Shown here: piece after piece, positions 32,788 through 43,808 of the stretch | How positions within the stretch are numbered: position 1 is the first letter of the stretch | How the letters are laid out: every line of letters begins with the position of its first letter | From: [Phialemoniopsis] sp. UDSM-2020 | Taxonomy: Eukaryota > Ascomycota > Sordariomycetes > Thyridiales > Thyridiaceae | Reading direction: 5' to 3' | Assembly (NCBI GenBank): GCA_018873225.1 | Contig: JAEILZ010000003.1 | Coordinates: 5,208,001-5,272,000 of the forward strand | Length of the DNA: 64,000 bases | Program-made: the position numbers and the translations under genes | The notes under the pieces: generated by a model | Seen by the model: the letters and a program-made list of their open reading frames with translations, nothing else | Databases searched by the model: none | Told to the model about the DNA's origin: nothing

Positions 32788-34266
32788 CTAGCTATGAAAT
32801 GAGTCAAAGATCACATCAAGCCGTCCTTCCAACGCCCTGTCGACAGCTTGCTTGATCGGCCGCGCAACTGCCGCATCGTGAAACAGGAAACCCAGCTCCT
32901 GGCTGGTGAACCAGCTGGCGCGATCCATGTTTCCCGATCCCAGCAGGGTGAACTCGTCATCCACGATCGTGAGCTTGAGGTGCGACTGCACGGGCTCTTC
33001 TGCCCTCTGCCCCGGTTCTATGTCCGAAGACTGGTGGCCCTTTGTGGCTAGCGGCCGGTAGTAGTATATCGCCAAGCGCCCGCAGCCCGCGTCGCTCTCT
33101 CCATCGAGTGCTCTCGCAGCGCCCGGCAGAGCCGTGTAGCGCTTGATGAAGTCATTGATACACCGAGGTGTCGTCGTCCCGGCTGTCACCAACTGCTCGA
33201 GCCACATCATGTTGCGGCCCGTGACGATCGTCACGCGGACCCGCCTTTGTAAGGCTCGCAGGAGGCTGGAGATGACGGCCTCGCTTGTCAGATTGGGCGT
33301 CTGTATGTATATGCTGTGGCGAGCTGAGGAGAGGAGCTCGAGACTGGTAATGTTGAGCGGTGTTGGTGGTGGTGTGGGATGGGATTGCCATGGGAAAGGA
33401 CAGAAGTGCGGGTTCCGATGATGTGAAGAAGGGGCAATCATTGTTGCCACTTGGAGATCCTGGAGTTGGACAGACGTATCAATTGTGCTCTCCACAAGTC
33501 GTAACTCTGACTGTTGGGTTCCGGGCGTGTTGGTGTCGCCATCATCGCCGTCGTTGGGCAGTTGCTCCCGCAGATCGAGGGTGCGGTCCCAGGTCCTCGA
33601 ATAGAAGCTCAACAGTCCTCCGACGGCATCCCCTCCAGACAATTCGATACATCCCTCCAGCCACGGCTCCCAGGACACGTTGCAGCTCGGGATGAAAGCG
33701 CGTTTCCTATCGATGATGACGAACTTGGGATGCATCACGCTGACAGGGAAAAAGAAAAGGCTCTTGACGGTGAGGTCAATGCCCGCCGCCTCGAGGACAT
33801 TGTGCGAAGGCAGACCTAGAGATGAGGACCAGGTTTCCGGGGGATAGATGTACCCATCCTGGGAGCTCGTGTGGAAGAGCCTCTGGAAGAAGCTCCGCGA
33901 GGAAAGACATATGCGGATCCTCAATCGAGGCAAAGCTGTCGCTGACCGCCGTCGACGGGCGGCGAGCTCGACTAGAGTCTCGCGAAGCGCTGCCAGGGTA
34001 TCGGACTGGGCCCAGAAGCAAGTGACGAGGATGACCTCGTGGCGCGCAGACAGGATGGCGGGCAGGATGTGTCGGGTGTAGATGGACGCGCCCGTGCCGA
34101 GATGAAAACCCCGCAGTGTGCTCTCGCAGGCCAGCAGGTCCAGGTCATTCTCGTTCTCATAATCGTAATGAGGGAGTTCTTCTGCTGCAGCGGTGCCACG
34201 CCATCCCTCCGCGCGCACCCTGTCGAGTACATCGCGAACGAAGCTGTCGCCCGGCGGTGAAGTCAT
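32788..34266 (-). CDS. Phospholipase-D-like protein with two HKD motifs
   Basis: Single-exon, 492 aa, ending 52 bases from the convergent Zn2Cys6 gene. Two HxKxxxxD motifs define the PLD superfamily: H179-K181-D186 (HPKFVIIDRK) and H429-K431-D436 (HLKLTIVDDEF) followed by GSGNMDRASW. The first motif is followed by SCNVSW in place of the usual GSxN-type segment. The spacing of about 250 residues between motifs fits a two-domain PLD fold such as cardiolipin-synthase-like phosphodiesterases. No signal peptide or C2/PX/PH domain is visible, so it is not a classical plasma-membrane PLD. Likely role: phosphodiester transfer or hydrolysis on phospholipids; substrate is unknown. The start is the first ATG; the frame extends nine codons further only with a GTG. 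Confidence 0.88.
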   Translation of the reverse strand: MTSPPGDSFVRDVLDRVRAEGWRGTAAAEELPHYDYENENDLDLLACESTLRGFHLGTGASIYTRHILPAILSARHEVILVTCFWAQSDTLAALRETLVELAARRRRSATALPRLRIRICLSSRSFFQRLFHTSSQDGYIYPPETWSSSLGLPSHNVLEAAGIDLTVKSLFFFPVSVMHPKFVIIDRKRAFIPSCNVSWEPWLEGCIELSGGDAVGGLLSFYSRTWDRTLDLREQLPNDGDDGDTNTPGTQQSELRLVESTIDTSVQLQDLQVATMIAPSSHHRNPHFCPFPWQSHPTPPPTPLNITSLELLSSARHSIYIQTPNLTSEAVISSLLRALQRRVRVTIVTGRNMMWLEQLVTAGTTTPRCINDFIKRYTALPGAARALDGESDAGCGRLAIYYYRPLATKGHQSSDIEPGQRAEEPVQSHLKLTIVDDEFTLLGSGNMDRASWFTSQELGFLFHDAAVARPIKQAVDRALEGRLDVIFDSFHS

Positions 34267-35057
34267 GCTTGCCCGGTCTCTGTGCCTGCCCACACCGCTC
34301 TCCCTGTCGTAGCAGTGGCGCTTGGATGTTTACTGGCGGTCGAAACTTGGAGCCGGACAGTCCCAGGACATCTTGCCGTCACTGCCTACTCGTATGAGAA
34401 GACATGCATTCGATAGAAGTGTTGGTGACCAGGAATTGTAGCGAAATGAGCAATGCCCCAGTGAAGACGTCAGCTGGGCAGCGCCTCAATCTGGGGCTTG
34501 GCCCACCTATCATTCCCCTGTAGTCCGTGTGCTACGTCACTGAAGGAAGGCCCATGCGCGGGTGGGTCACTCACTTAAACATCTTGGAGGAGAACAATAA
34601 AACTGCAAATAATGCCTTCTGGACATTGAAACGGTTTCTTTCATAAATCCAGGACGAGCGTACTTGAGTGATAAGTCTATTCTAATGCCTTAGCATATCA
34701 CCACTTGCCATGATTGGGCTGAGATGTTGCGAGATTGAACCATCAACTTTTTCACATCAAGAGCCCGGCGAGCCAATCATGACGCGCCCTCGGCCGACGT
34801 GCTCCGTGTGAAGATGCCGGACACGACCGCACAGCAAGACCCAGGCTATGGCATACAACCTCTTGGTCGGAATGTCGGCCGAGCAGTATATTATAAGAAG
34901 ATTTATTTCTGGTCTTGATCCCGTCTTTTGAACAATCCAATACTTTGGTGTGGACAAACCGTCACTCCTCGATATTCTTGTCTAGCCCACACTGATACCG
35001 ACCGCTCTCAATCTGGTGACTAGATTGCTTTCTATCTCCCGCTAATCAGAGCTCATC
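34267..35057. other. Divergent intergenic region
   Basis: 791 bases hold the promoters of the PLD-like gene (-) and the DHA2-type transporter (+). A TATAAG-like sequence occurs near 34892. No gene was seen. Confidence 0.55.
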
Positions 35058-37255
35058 ATGTCGATCAAAGAGTATAATAATACAGATGACAACGCCCAAG
35101 TGGTCATGAGCGATCAACAGACCCGCTCTGACGAAGAAAACCCGGCTGGATCTGCCAAACAAGTCGAGTCGCCTCGAAGCATTCATGGATGGAAGGTACC
35201 AATACCCATTACTACAATAATGATAGTCTGAGCTGACAACGACTGAAGTGGGTTGCCGCTTACACAGCAATGTTGTCCACAACATTCTTGTTCTCCCTTG
35301 ACAACACCATTGTCAGTTTCCCCGTCCTACACTTGGGACCCGTCGTTCCATCGCATGCTGATCTTTCCCACTATTGTCCAGGTAGCAGATATACAACCGT
35401 CCATAATCCACGCATTCGGCGCGATCGACCTGCTCCCGTGGGTGGGCACGGGATTCGCCCTCGGAACCATGACAGTCCTGCCGTGGGGCAAGGCCTACGG
35501 CATCTTCAACATTAAGCCCATCTACCTTGGGAATATCCTCCTTTTCGAAGTTGGCAGCGCGCTGTGCGGAGCTGCTCCCAATATGACAGCACTAATACTG
35601 GGTCGGGTCATTGCCGGCGTCGGTGGCGCGGGCATGTACGCGGGTACTCTGACTTACATCTCAGTTCTCACCAACATGCGCGAGAGGGCGGCGTACCTGG
35701 CTGGTAGCACGGTTATCTGGGGTGTGGGAAGTGTACTTGGGCCCGTGGTACGTTATGAGTCTCTCTCTCACAGGGCTCCATACATACTAAACAACATGCT
35801 GATCTAGGTTGGCGGTGCGTTTGCTGTGAGCTCGGCGACGTGGCGATGGGTAAGTCTGGCCTTCTTTGCATGTCAATATCAAATCTGACCCCTGTGCATC
35901 TTAGGGATTCTACATAAATCTCGTTGTTGGTGCCGTATTTGCCCCTGCCTACATCCTCCTCTACCCTTCCGTGGATCCGCACCCGGGCAAAACACTGGTC
36001 GAGAAGTGTAGCCTGATGGACTGGGCGACCACTGTTGCCTTTATTGGCGGATCAGCTTGTCTCATTGCAGCCGTGTCATTCGGCGGCACGGTCTACGACT
36101 GGCATTCATCGACCTTGATTGCACTATGGGCAGTGACAGGTGTGTTTCTCATCGCGACAGTTTTGCTACTGGTGGTCCATCCCGGAGTCGCGAAGGAGCA
36201 CCGGCTTTATCCAGTCCACTTCCTCAGACAGCCGCTGTTGATGAACATGCAGCTCCAGATCTTCCTGGTGGGCGGAATCGTCTTGGTGAGTCGCATTGGG
36301 AATGACGATGTATGTTCACCATCGCTAATATCCGACACTGCAGAGTATCACGTATTACATACCATTATTCTTTCAGTTCATTCGAGTAAGTAGTAACCTT
36401 CTTCAGCAATCACGTTGCGATTAATTATCAATCGACGACAGGGAGACGGCCCACTCGATGCTGGAGTTCGACTGCTACCTTTGGTTGTGGGCTTGGTCGT
36501 GATATCCATGGTCAATGGGCTTCTCATGCCGAAGTGGGGATTTGTCGCTCCTTGGTACGTCCTTGGAAGTGGCCTCGTACTTGTTGGCGCGTGTCTCATG
36601 TGTAAGTTCCCTATGGCTGAACTGACTATCAAGTGAACGCTCTGGTTCAGTGCTCACTGTAGTACTAGACACGATTCGACACGACACTCCCGTCTCCAAC
36701 ATCTATGGCTATACAGTCCTGATTGGCATTGGCGCCGGCTGCTACATCGTAGCCGGATTCTCGGTAGTTCAGTCTCTTGTTCCAGCTGGGGACATCGCGA
36801 ACGCAGTCGGGGTAATGGCCATTTGTATGATGCTAGTCCTTGCACATCCCTTGTCTGATCATCCCACTAACATGTCCATTGCAGCCCAAAACCTTGGAAT
36901 GGTGCTCTTCTTGGCCATAGCCGGGTCCGTGTACCAGAATACCGCACTGAGCAGAATCTCGAGGGTATTTCCGGAACTCTCACGTGTCGAGATCACTGAC
37001 CTCATTGCTGGAGCGAGCAGCGACGCCTTCAAGAAGTTGTCAGAGGGTGAGAGGGATATCGTTATCCCTGAGGTCACAAAAGCCATGGCCAATGTCTGGT
37101 TGTTGTTCCTGGTAGCCGCGGTATTGAGCTTCGTCGCTAGCCTGGGCATTGGTGTAAGTTGACCATCCTTGCCTAGGGGACACCACTAAGTTTATGTTTA
37201 GAAACTTCGACTTCAAACACTAAAGAAAGGCAACCATTCTGGTATCAAGTCTTGA
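35058..37255 (+). CDS. MFS efflux transporter, DHA2 (14-helix) type
   Basis: Ten exons: 35058-35195, 35249-35311, 35382-35747, 35808-35849, 35905-36285, 36344-36385, 36442-36601, 36651-36824, 36885-37153, 37202-37255. They give 562 aa with every junction in phase. The N-terminal 46 residues are hydrophilic. Family blocks are clear: FSLDNTIVADIQPSIIHAF, WVGTGFALG, then LILGRVIAGVGGAGM (motif C-like region near ALCGAAPN) and VGSVLGPVVGGAF with WRWGFYINLVVGA. Such proteins are proton-coupled drug or toxin exporters in the plasma membrane. The gene is unusually intron-rich, with exons as short as 42 nt, so no single frame shows more than a third of it. No biosynthetic genes stand next to it. Substrate is unknown. 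Confidence 0.9.
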
Positions 37256-37714
37256 TCTAGCTGTGAGGCGGCATCCTCCGTATGTAACGACATGATGCCC
37301 GCGCGGAGATGTTCTCTGCGATATTGGCAGGTCTTCAACCGTGTTTTGTACAGACCTGCCACGCAACAATCGGATGTCGCCGTACATCGCTTTGATATTC
37401 AATATGCGGGGTGCAGGTGCCGTTCTTCTCCATTTTGGGGAACTAGTGGACGTCGGGAATAATTCGTCGCTGCGATACAGCCTGGGTAAAGTCTTCGGAT
37501 CTTGGATAAACACCCCAATACTGGAGATCCGTACCTGGACATTATAGCCGGCTGGCTATTGCACACTCTTCAAGTCCCGTACCGGATTAGGAAACCATAT
37601 ATATAAAGACCTCAAAGACTGGTGATTTCCAATCGAGTCCCCGTTTTTGCTCCGCTATCGATTTCCAGTGTTTGTTTGTCCGGATACATTTGGTCTAAGA
37701 GGTATCTTGTGATC
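37256..37714. other. Intergenic, promoter of the SGNH hydrolase
   Basis: 459 bases between tandem genes. A TATA box at 37600-37608 is listed separately. The short frame at 37341 is not supported. Confidence 0.6.
37600..37608 (+). promoter_or_regulatory. TATA box of the SGNH hydrolase gene
   Basis: The sequence TATATAAAG lies 107-115 bases before the start codon. This is a full TATA consensus at a normal fungal distance. Confidence 0.6.
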
Positions 37715-39151
37715 ATGGTTTCTTTTCTACCTGTGCTGCCGAAGGCGGCCGTGATCAAGGCGGGACTCGGTCTTCTACTCTTGTCATCATGCGGTCATTC
37801 GGCACCGGCGAGCTCGGAGCTCATGGAGGCTCGCCAAGCGGGCGACGATGGCCATTGGGTTTCCACTTGGACCTCAATGCCTCAGCTGGTAGAGCCCGAC
37901 AACATGCCGCCTGCGCCTTTTGTAAGTCTCTACCCCTAGTTAGTGATATATTAAAACGAGTAGATGACTGACCTGTCGCAGAGGGGCGGCACGACCCTCA
38001 AGGACGCAACCCTCCGCCAGACCCTCCACATGTCCATCGGCGCCCCGCGCATCCGCGTCCAGATCTCCAACACCTTCGGCGGCTCTGACCTGCCCATCAC
38101 CGCGGCGTCGGTCGCCCTCCCCACGGGCGGCAAGGCCGGCGTCGGCGGCATCGACACGGCGACGCTCATGGCCCTGACCTTTGACGGCGGCAAGGCCTCG
38201 GTCACCGTGCCCAGGGGCAAGACGGCCTACTCGGACCCCATCGACTTCAAGGTCGCGCCGCAGTCGATGCTCACCGTCAGCCTGTACTCGCAGGCGGGTC
38301 AATCGGGAAGTAATATCGACGGACACCCGGGCAGCCGGACGACGAGCTGGATGCAGCAGGGCAACCACGTCAACGCGTCGAGCGTCACGGGGACGAGCAC
38401 CAAGCATTGGTACTGGCTTAGTGTCGTGGAGGCCTGGGCGCCCAAGGATAGCAGTGCGCTTGTGATTTTGGGGGATAGCATTACTGATGGGAGAGGGAGT
38501 GTGGATGACGCAAACAACCGGTGAGGTGTCTGTGACGTTGTTTTCGGCGTTGAACGTGCTGACCATGGGATTAGATGGCCCGATCTTCTTCTAGCCCGCA
38601 TGCAAAAGACCCCGGCCACGGCCTCGATCGGCGTCAACAACCAAGCAGCAGGCGGCAACCGAGTTCTCCAAGACGGTCTAGGCCCATCTCTCGTCAGCCG
38701 CTACAAGCGAGATGCTATCCAGCAGCAGGGCGTCAAGTACGTCATGATCTTCGAGGGCGTCAATGACATCGGCACGGCTGGCGCCGACTCTGGCTCGCAG
38801 TCACGCGTCGGTGATCAGCTGATTGCTGCGTTCAAGCAGATTGCAGCGGACTGTAAGGCGGCTGGCCTGAAGGTGTTTGGCGCAACAATCACGCCCTTTG
38901 GCGGAAGCGGTCAGAGCTACTCAAGCCCCGTAAGGGAGCAGACAAGGCAGAAGGTGAACCAGTGGATCTTGACGAGCGGGACCTTTGACGCCGTTGTCGA
39001 CTTTGGCAAGTTGCTCGGGGATTCGGCTCAGGTCAGCCAGCTGGCTAGCAAGTACGATGGTGGAGATCATCTGCATCCCAACGTTGCTGGCTACCAATAC
39101 TTGGCCGACCAGTTTCCCTTGGAGATCTTCGGGGGTAACTCTACAGCATGA
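37715..39151 (+). CDS. Secreted SGNH/GDSL-family hydrolase
   Basis: Three exons (37715-37921, 37982-38520, 38575-39151) give 440 aa. A hydrophobic N-terminus (VIKAGLGLLLLSSCGHSAPA, about residues 10-30) is a probable signal peptide. The first about 215 residues form a beta-rich N-terminal domain (HWVSTWTSMPQLVEP, RIRVQISNTFGGSDLPI). The SGNH core follows: block I GDSIT with Ser235, block II Gly in NNQAAGGNRV, block III GVND with Asn312, and block V D413-x-x-H416 in GGDHLHPN. The catalytic set is complete. The family includes esterases, lipases and rhamnogalacturonan acetylesterases; the N-terminal HWVSTW region is common in extracellular fungal and bacterial members. Substrate is unknown. The start is the first ATG, 107 bases after a TATA box. 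Confidence 0.88.
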
Positions 39152-39820
39152 TGCTAGGCTGATTGTAGCCAGATAAAACCTTATATAGACGAATATGAAA
39201 GCTTTGATAGGAAGTGGGATGGATAAGGCATTTTGACGCCCACTGACTTCATACTCAAAAACTGACCATATATCGGTTTCGTGTAGTACTGATACCAACA
39301 TGAGGGCCGATACCGGGGCTTGATATCCCCGGGCCCGCGGCGGCTCGGGCCGGAATGCATGTGCCTCTTCCTGTGGGGATATCTGGGTATGTATGCATGG
39401 CGGTTGGCACAGATGAGTGCTTCTAGAACGTTGAACGGCTAGATGCTGCAGATGACGGGAATTGTGGAACACGCGAAGCGCACGTCAAGGTGGAGATACT
39501 TCCAAGCATGGTCGTCAGGTGGCCAGGGTTGGTCTGTCCTAAATGGATGGTAACGGCGTTGACGTTTGAATTCTACCCAGGATTGAGCTTGTGAGTCTTT
39601 TCTCCAGTCACGGGCGATGACTTAAGCAAGAGTTCACGGGAACTGAACCAGGATTTCACCATATATGGACTCTTTATTGGGAGCTAAGTAACTCAGAGAG
39701 TGGTATCAAGAGCATTACAAATAGGTATACGCATCAACACCCGCTAAATATGCTCTCCTCAACATCTTTCCCCTTTGCACAACAACACAAACACACCATC
39801 CACAACTGCCAACGGATCGC
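39152..39820. other. Intergenic between convergent genes
   Basis: 3' flanks of the SGNH hydrolase (+) and the ammonium transporter (-). No gene or repeat was seen. Confidence 0.6.
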
Positions 39821-41403
39821 TTAGACGGCAGCAGTAGCGACGGTCTCGGTCGGGTGGGGCGCCGTCTTGCCCTCCTTGATGCTGGCCTGGCTGCTCGGCG
39901 ACTCGCCCATGAAGTTCTCCGAGGGCGTGCGGGCGAGCTCGACGTAGTCGTAGGCGAACTCGCCGAGCTGGCCGTCGTCGAGGCCGAGCTCCTCCTCCTC
40001 GATGGAGGCGCGCAGGCTCAGTCCCGGCACGAGGTTCATGAGGAAGAGGATGATGCAGGTCATGCCAAAGGCGTACGAGAAGCCGGCGACGCAGTCGGCG
40101 AGCTGGTAGGCGAGCTGGATGTAGTTGTGGTTGAGCCAGCCGCCGGGGATCTCGGTGGCGCCGTCGAGGTGAGCTATGTAGTCACTACAGACGAGATGTT
40201 AGGAACAGGATATTTAGAGATGTTGGGGGTTTGAGGGATGCTTACGCGGCAAAGAGACCGGTCAGGAGGTTGCCGACGATGCCACCGACGCAGTGCTCAG
40301 CAAAGATATCGAGAGCATCGTCAATGCCCAGGACGAACTTGAGCTTGGTGGCAAAGTTGCACATGACACCACCGCAGACACCGTAGATCACAGCAGCCCA
40401 GGCGGGGACGAAGCCGGAGGCAGGGGTGATAGCAACGAGACCAGCAATGGCGCCGGAGCAGAAGCCCACGGTGGACCACTTCTTCTCCAGGCGGTAATCG
40501 AGCAGGCACCAGGTGATGCCACCGACAGACGCAGCCAGGTTGGTGACGAGGCAAGCCATGACGGCACGCAGGTTAGCGGCCAGGGCACTGCCGCCGTTGA
40601 AGCCGAACCAGCCGACCCACAGGAAAACGGTGCCGAGGACGACGTGGGTGACGTTGTGGGGGCGGTAGGGCAGGCCGCGGTTCTTGTTGTAGCCGGAGCG
40701 GCGGCCTAGCATGAGCGAGTAGGCGAGGGCGGCGGCGCCGGAGGAGATGTGGACGGGGGTACCGCCGGCAAAGTCGAGGCCGCCGAGCTTGTAGGACCAG
40801 CCGTTGGGGTTCCAGGTCCAGTAGGCGATGGGGTCGTAGACGATGGTGGCCCAGATGAACATGAAGACGATGCAGGGCAGCATGCGACCGCGGTCGGCGG
40901 CGGCACCGATGGCGAGCGCAGGGGTGATGGCAGCGAACATGCCCTGAAAGAGGCAGAAGAGCAGGTCGGGGACCTTGGAGCCGCCGACGCTGGGCTGGCC
41001 GAGGGTCTTCATGAGACCAAAGTTGGACAGGTCGCCGATGAAGGAGCTACCGGTGTGCGAGAAGGCGAGCGAGTAACCCCAGAAGAACCATTGGAAACTT
41101 ATCACCGCTGCACTCATCATGGAGAGCCAGATCAAGGCGAGGGCGGACTTGCGGCGGGCGAGGCCGGAGTAGAAGAAGCCGACGCCGGGAATCATCAGCA
41201 GGACGAGGGCGGAGGAGGTGAGGATCCAGGCGAAGTCACCGGTCTGCGCATCGGAATGGTTAGATAAGAGAACGCCTTTGTGAGTAAGCGGGAGTGCTCA
41301 AACATACGGAGTAGTAGATGTTCATGTCCTCGGTGAGGGAGTCGCCTCCGAAGTCAGCGACCCCGGTGGTGCCATTGTAAACCTCAAGAGGGCCGGCAGA
41401 CAT
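39821..41403 (-). CDS. Ammonium transporter, Mep/Amt family (Mep2-type pore)
   Basis: Three exons (41403-41308, 41243-40246, 40184-39821) give 485 aa with an extracellular N-terminus of about 32 residues and eleven membrane segments. Signature blocks include MIPGVGFFYSGLARRKSAL and DDALDIFAEHCVGGIVGN. Both pore histidines are present: H197 in TPVHISSG and H349 in AEHCVGG. Some Mep1/3-type proteins replace the first with Glu, so this one is Mep2/Amt-like. It takes up ammonium across the plasma membrane and in fungi Mep2-type proteins can also signal nitrogen status. The C-terminal about 60 residues are a regulatory tail (EEEELGLDDGQLGEFAYDYV). GATA-factor sites lie upstream, in line with nitrogen regulation. 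Introns are 61-64 nt. Confidence 0.93.
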
Positions 41404-41971
41404 GATGGCTGATGTCGGCGATACAATACGCTCCTTGATGGATGGCTGTCGGTTCTCAGCTGGCTGGGCCTAGTGTGTCACGGCTTAGACACTAATCGAA
41501 CGTTGTTCCACGGCAGCCTTGTAGGAAAGGGGGCGGGAATGCGTTGATTATTATGTATGGGCGTGAAGGATTCTAGAAGCACAAGACCAGGACCAAAGAT
41601 GGGGGGGGGGGGGGATATAAGATTAATAAATAGATGCAGGGAGGAACGCGGGATGAAACCATGAACCCAGGCCCCCGGGATCTCGGCTGAGCGTGGGCAT
41701 ACGGTATGGTCCAAGACAGATGCAAAGTCAAGCTGTGACAAAGCTGAACTCGTTAAGGTTGTGGGAGATAAGGTGATATGCTTTGTGATAGAAAACGGAA
41801 CGCCCTTTGGACGTGTTAGTCTAGCTTCACGGGTACTGAACCTGACTAGGGGTGTCCGTGGATTTCTTTGGGGGGGAAGAGAGAAAGATAATCAGAAAAG
41901 CCACGCCAAGTTGGTGCCAAGGTCCGGGCTTGGAGGCTTGGAGACGGACGCGGGGACCCACCAAAGATAAG
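41263..41971. promoter_or_regulatory. Cluster of GATA-factor sites upstream of the ammonium transporter
   Basis: HGATAR cores occur at 41767 (AGATAAG), 41787 (TGATAG), 41887 (AGATAAT) and 41966 (AGATAAG), about 360-570 bases before the start codon, plus AGATAAG at 41263 in the first intron. AreA/NIT2-type GATA activators bind paired sites of this kind in fungal nitrogen genes, including ammonium permeases. The sites are seen; their use is inferred. Confidence 0.45.
41601..41614. repeat. Run of 14 G
   Basis: A 14-base G homopolymer lies about 200 bases upstream of the transporter start. It is C-rich in the sense of that gene. Homopolymers of this length are prone to length errors in assemblies. 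Confidence 0.9.
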
Positions 41972-43621
41972 AAGCCACTCAGACGAATTAAAGGCTCGAA
42001 CGGGTGGTCAAAATGTCCCGAAGAGGACAAGGCGCCGGCGAGGGCTGAAGGAACAAGGATTGATCAGCTTTGTGTCTGGGCGCTGTTCTCCTCTTCCATG
42101 TGCAGATGCATGCATCCGTCGTACGAAACGAGACATGCAGCACATCACCCCCAGGTTTCATGAAATGATGGGTGGCTTGCTTGGACATGATCATCAGAGC
42201 ACCCCAGATCACGAAAAGAAAATACACGGCACCCCCGAGGGACCCGGACTGAACAATAATATCATGAGTTTACGTGTTTCATCAAGGCTTCAGCTTCAAG
42301 TCCTTGGCTTGCAGATCGTAGGATGAAAGGAATATGACTGTTGTCTCAATATCCACTCGAGGGATACTAATAAAAGCCACGCCGTTGGAGCGAGGGTGGA
42401 TGTGTTTCTCCGGCACGCCCGCGCCATCGGCCATTCACGAGGTGAAGAATTGGACGGAGACAAACATCATCAACGTATGATTTGGTGTTTGTTAGCATAA
42501 AACGCCACATTCCCATCCTGCAGGAACTGGGTGCGCTTCCCGTAGGCACACTACACATCCGAGCCAGTCGAGTCGATGCCGCAGCCGAAAGGTAGTTCTG
42601 AGTCCTGCACGGTAAGCTGTACCTACATCTTATATGGACTGGCGCGCTTGAGGTGTGTTGCACAACTCGTCGATGACCCCTTGATCCAACATCAAGCGAC
42701 CTGCTCGTTCAGGAAACGTTTGGCGAGGGTCATTTCCATTCGGCGACGACGAGATGAGATGGAGCAAAGCGCATCTTTGCGTTCCTACAAGAGTCTGGAT
42801 GCCGACCCTGGAGTGCCTGGGGACGGGGACTGGAGCGAACCAGCACCACCATCGAATGTCTCAGGGATCCCTTATCTCTGTGCCTCACGCTCCTAAACGC
42901 GACCTGGGGGGTGGTCATCATTGGCAGGAGATAGCGCCGCGACAGTCATCTGGAGTCCCTTGGTTGTGATTGGCTGCCGTGAGCAATGGTCAAGGATGGC
43001 TTATCTTTGGGCTCGGGGTGGGTCGTATAGGCTGTCTTGGCGCGGCGTCTTATCATGGCTAGCAAAGATAAGGAAACACCCGAGTCAACGAAAATGCCAC
43101 GGAAGAGATGCCAGACATTCTTGATTGTACAATCTGGACTGCGTTATGTAAGTCGGAATGGAATCTTCAAATATTAAGCATAATGCAAACCTAATCATCA
43201 CTAGCTCTTTGTTGGTTGATCAGGGTCCAGCTTGAGGCCCTGTCGATCAACGAAGCATGGACTCGCAGCAGCCCTTCCACTTGAACCGCGTCTCTAACAA
43301 ACACTGACTGCTACGCTGCATGCAGGTGTTCGCATGAACCTACATAGTTGGGATGTGAAGAATATCTGCGTTTCCTGCCAGGTTCATCACCCTTCTAGAA
43401 GAAAAGCATCTGAAGGTTCATTGTCTATTGCCCCACCACCTGGACCCTGACCACGCCGTCTTGGCGAATGCTTGTCAAAGGTTGATTGCATGGCTTGCCG
43501 GGGTCCTTGACCCGCCTTCTCGGCCGATCCCAACCTTGCCTCTGCAAATACCAAAACGTGGGGAAGGCATGCCGTGTTACATAATATGCAGGCCTATTTT
43601 TGCATGTCAACATTCACACGA

Positions 43622-43623
43622 TG

Positions 43624-43669
<46 letters not shown>
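43622..43669. repeat. Interrupted TGC/CTG trinucleotide repeat
   Basis: About 16 TGC-type units with two single-base interruptions (TGT near the start, TAC inside) lie about 140 bases upstream of the ADP-ribosylglycohydrolase start, probably in its leader or promoter. CTG/CAG arrays form hairpins and vary in length between strains. Confidence 0.9.
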
Positions 43670-43808
43670 CTGTTGAGTCTTGACGATCTTTGGCCTTGGT
43701 GATGAGTCACGTGTGGGGCGCAGCTATATGTAATTGTTCACAAAACCTCAGCTCCGTCAGCTTCATGTGTCCGATGCCTACTTCACTCTTGACAAACAAC
43801 TTTCAACG

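Larger units (their letters stand above)
41404..43808. other. Long divergent intergenic region (2.4 kb)
   Basis: It separates the ammonium transporter (-) from the ADP-ribosylglycohydrolase (+). Besides the GATA cluster and G-run it has further GATA cores near 42870 and 43008-43074, and a CTG-type repeat at 43622. Frames are short and unsupported. The size is large relative to the other gaps. Confidence 0.55.

Noticed and set aside
35058..39151. MFS pump plus SGNH hydrolase as a metabolite cluster
   Set aside because: No backbone synthase, tailoring enzymes or local regulator lies between or next to them; a cluster is not supported.
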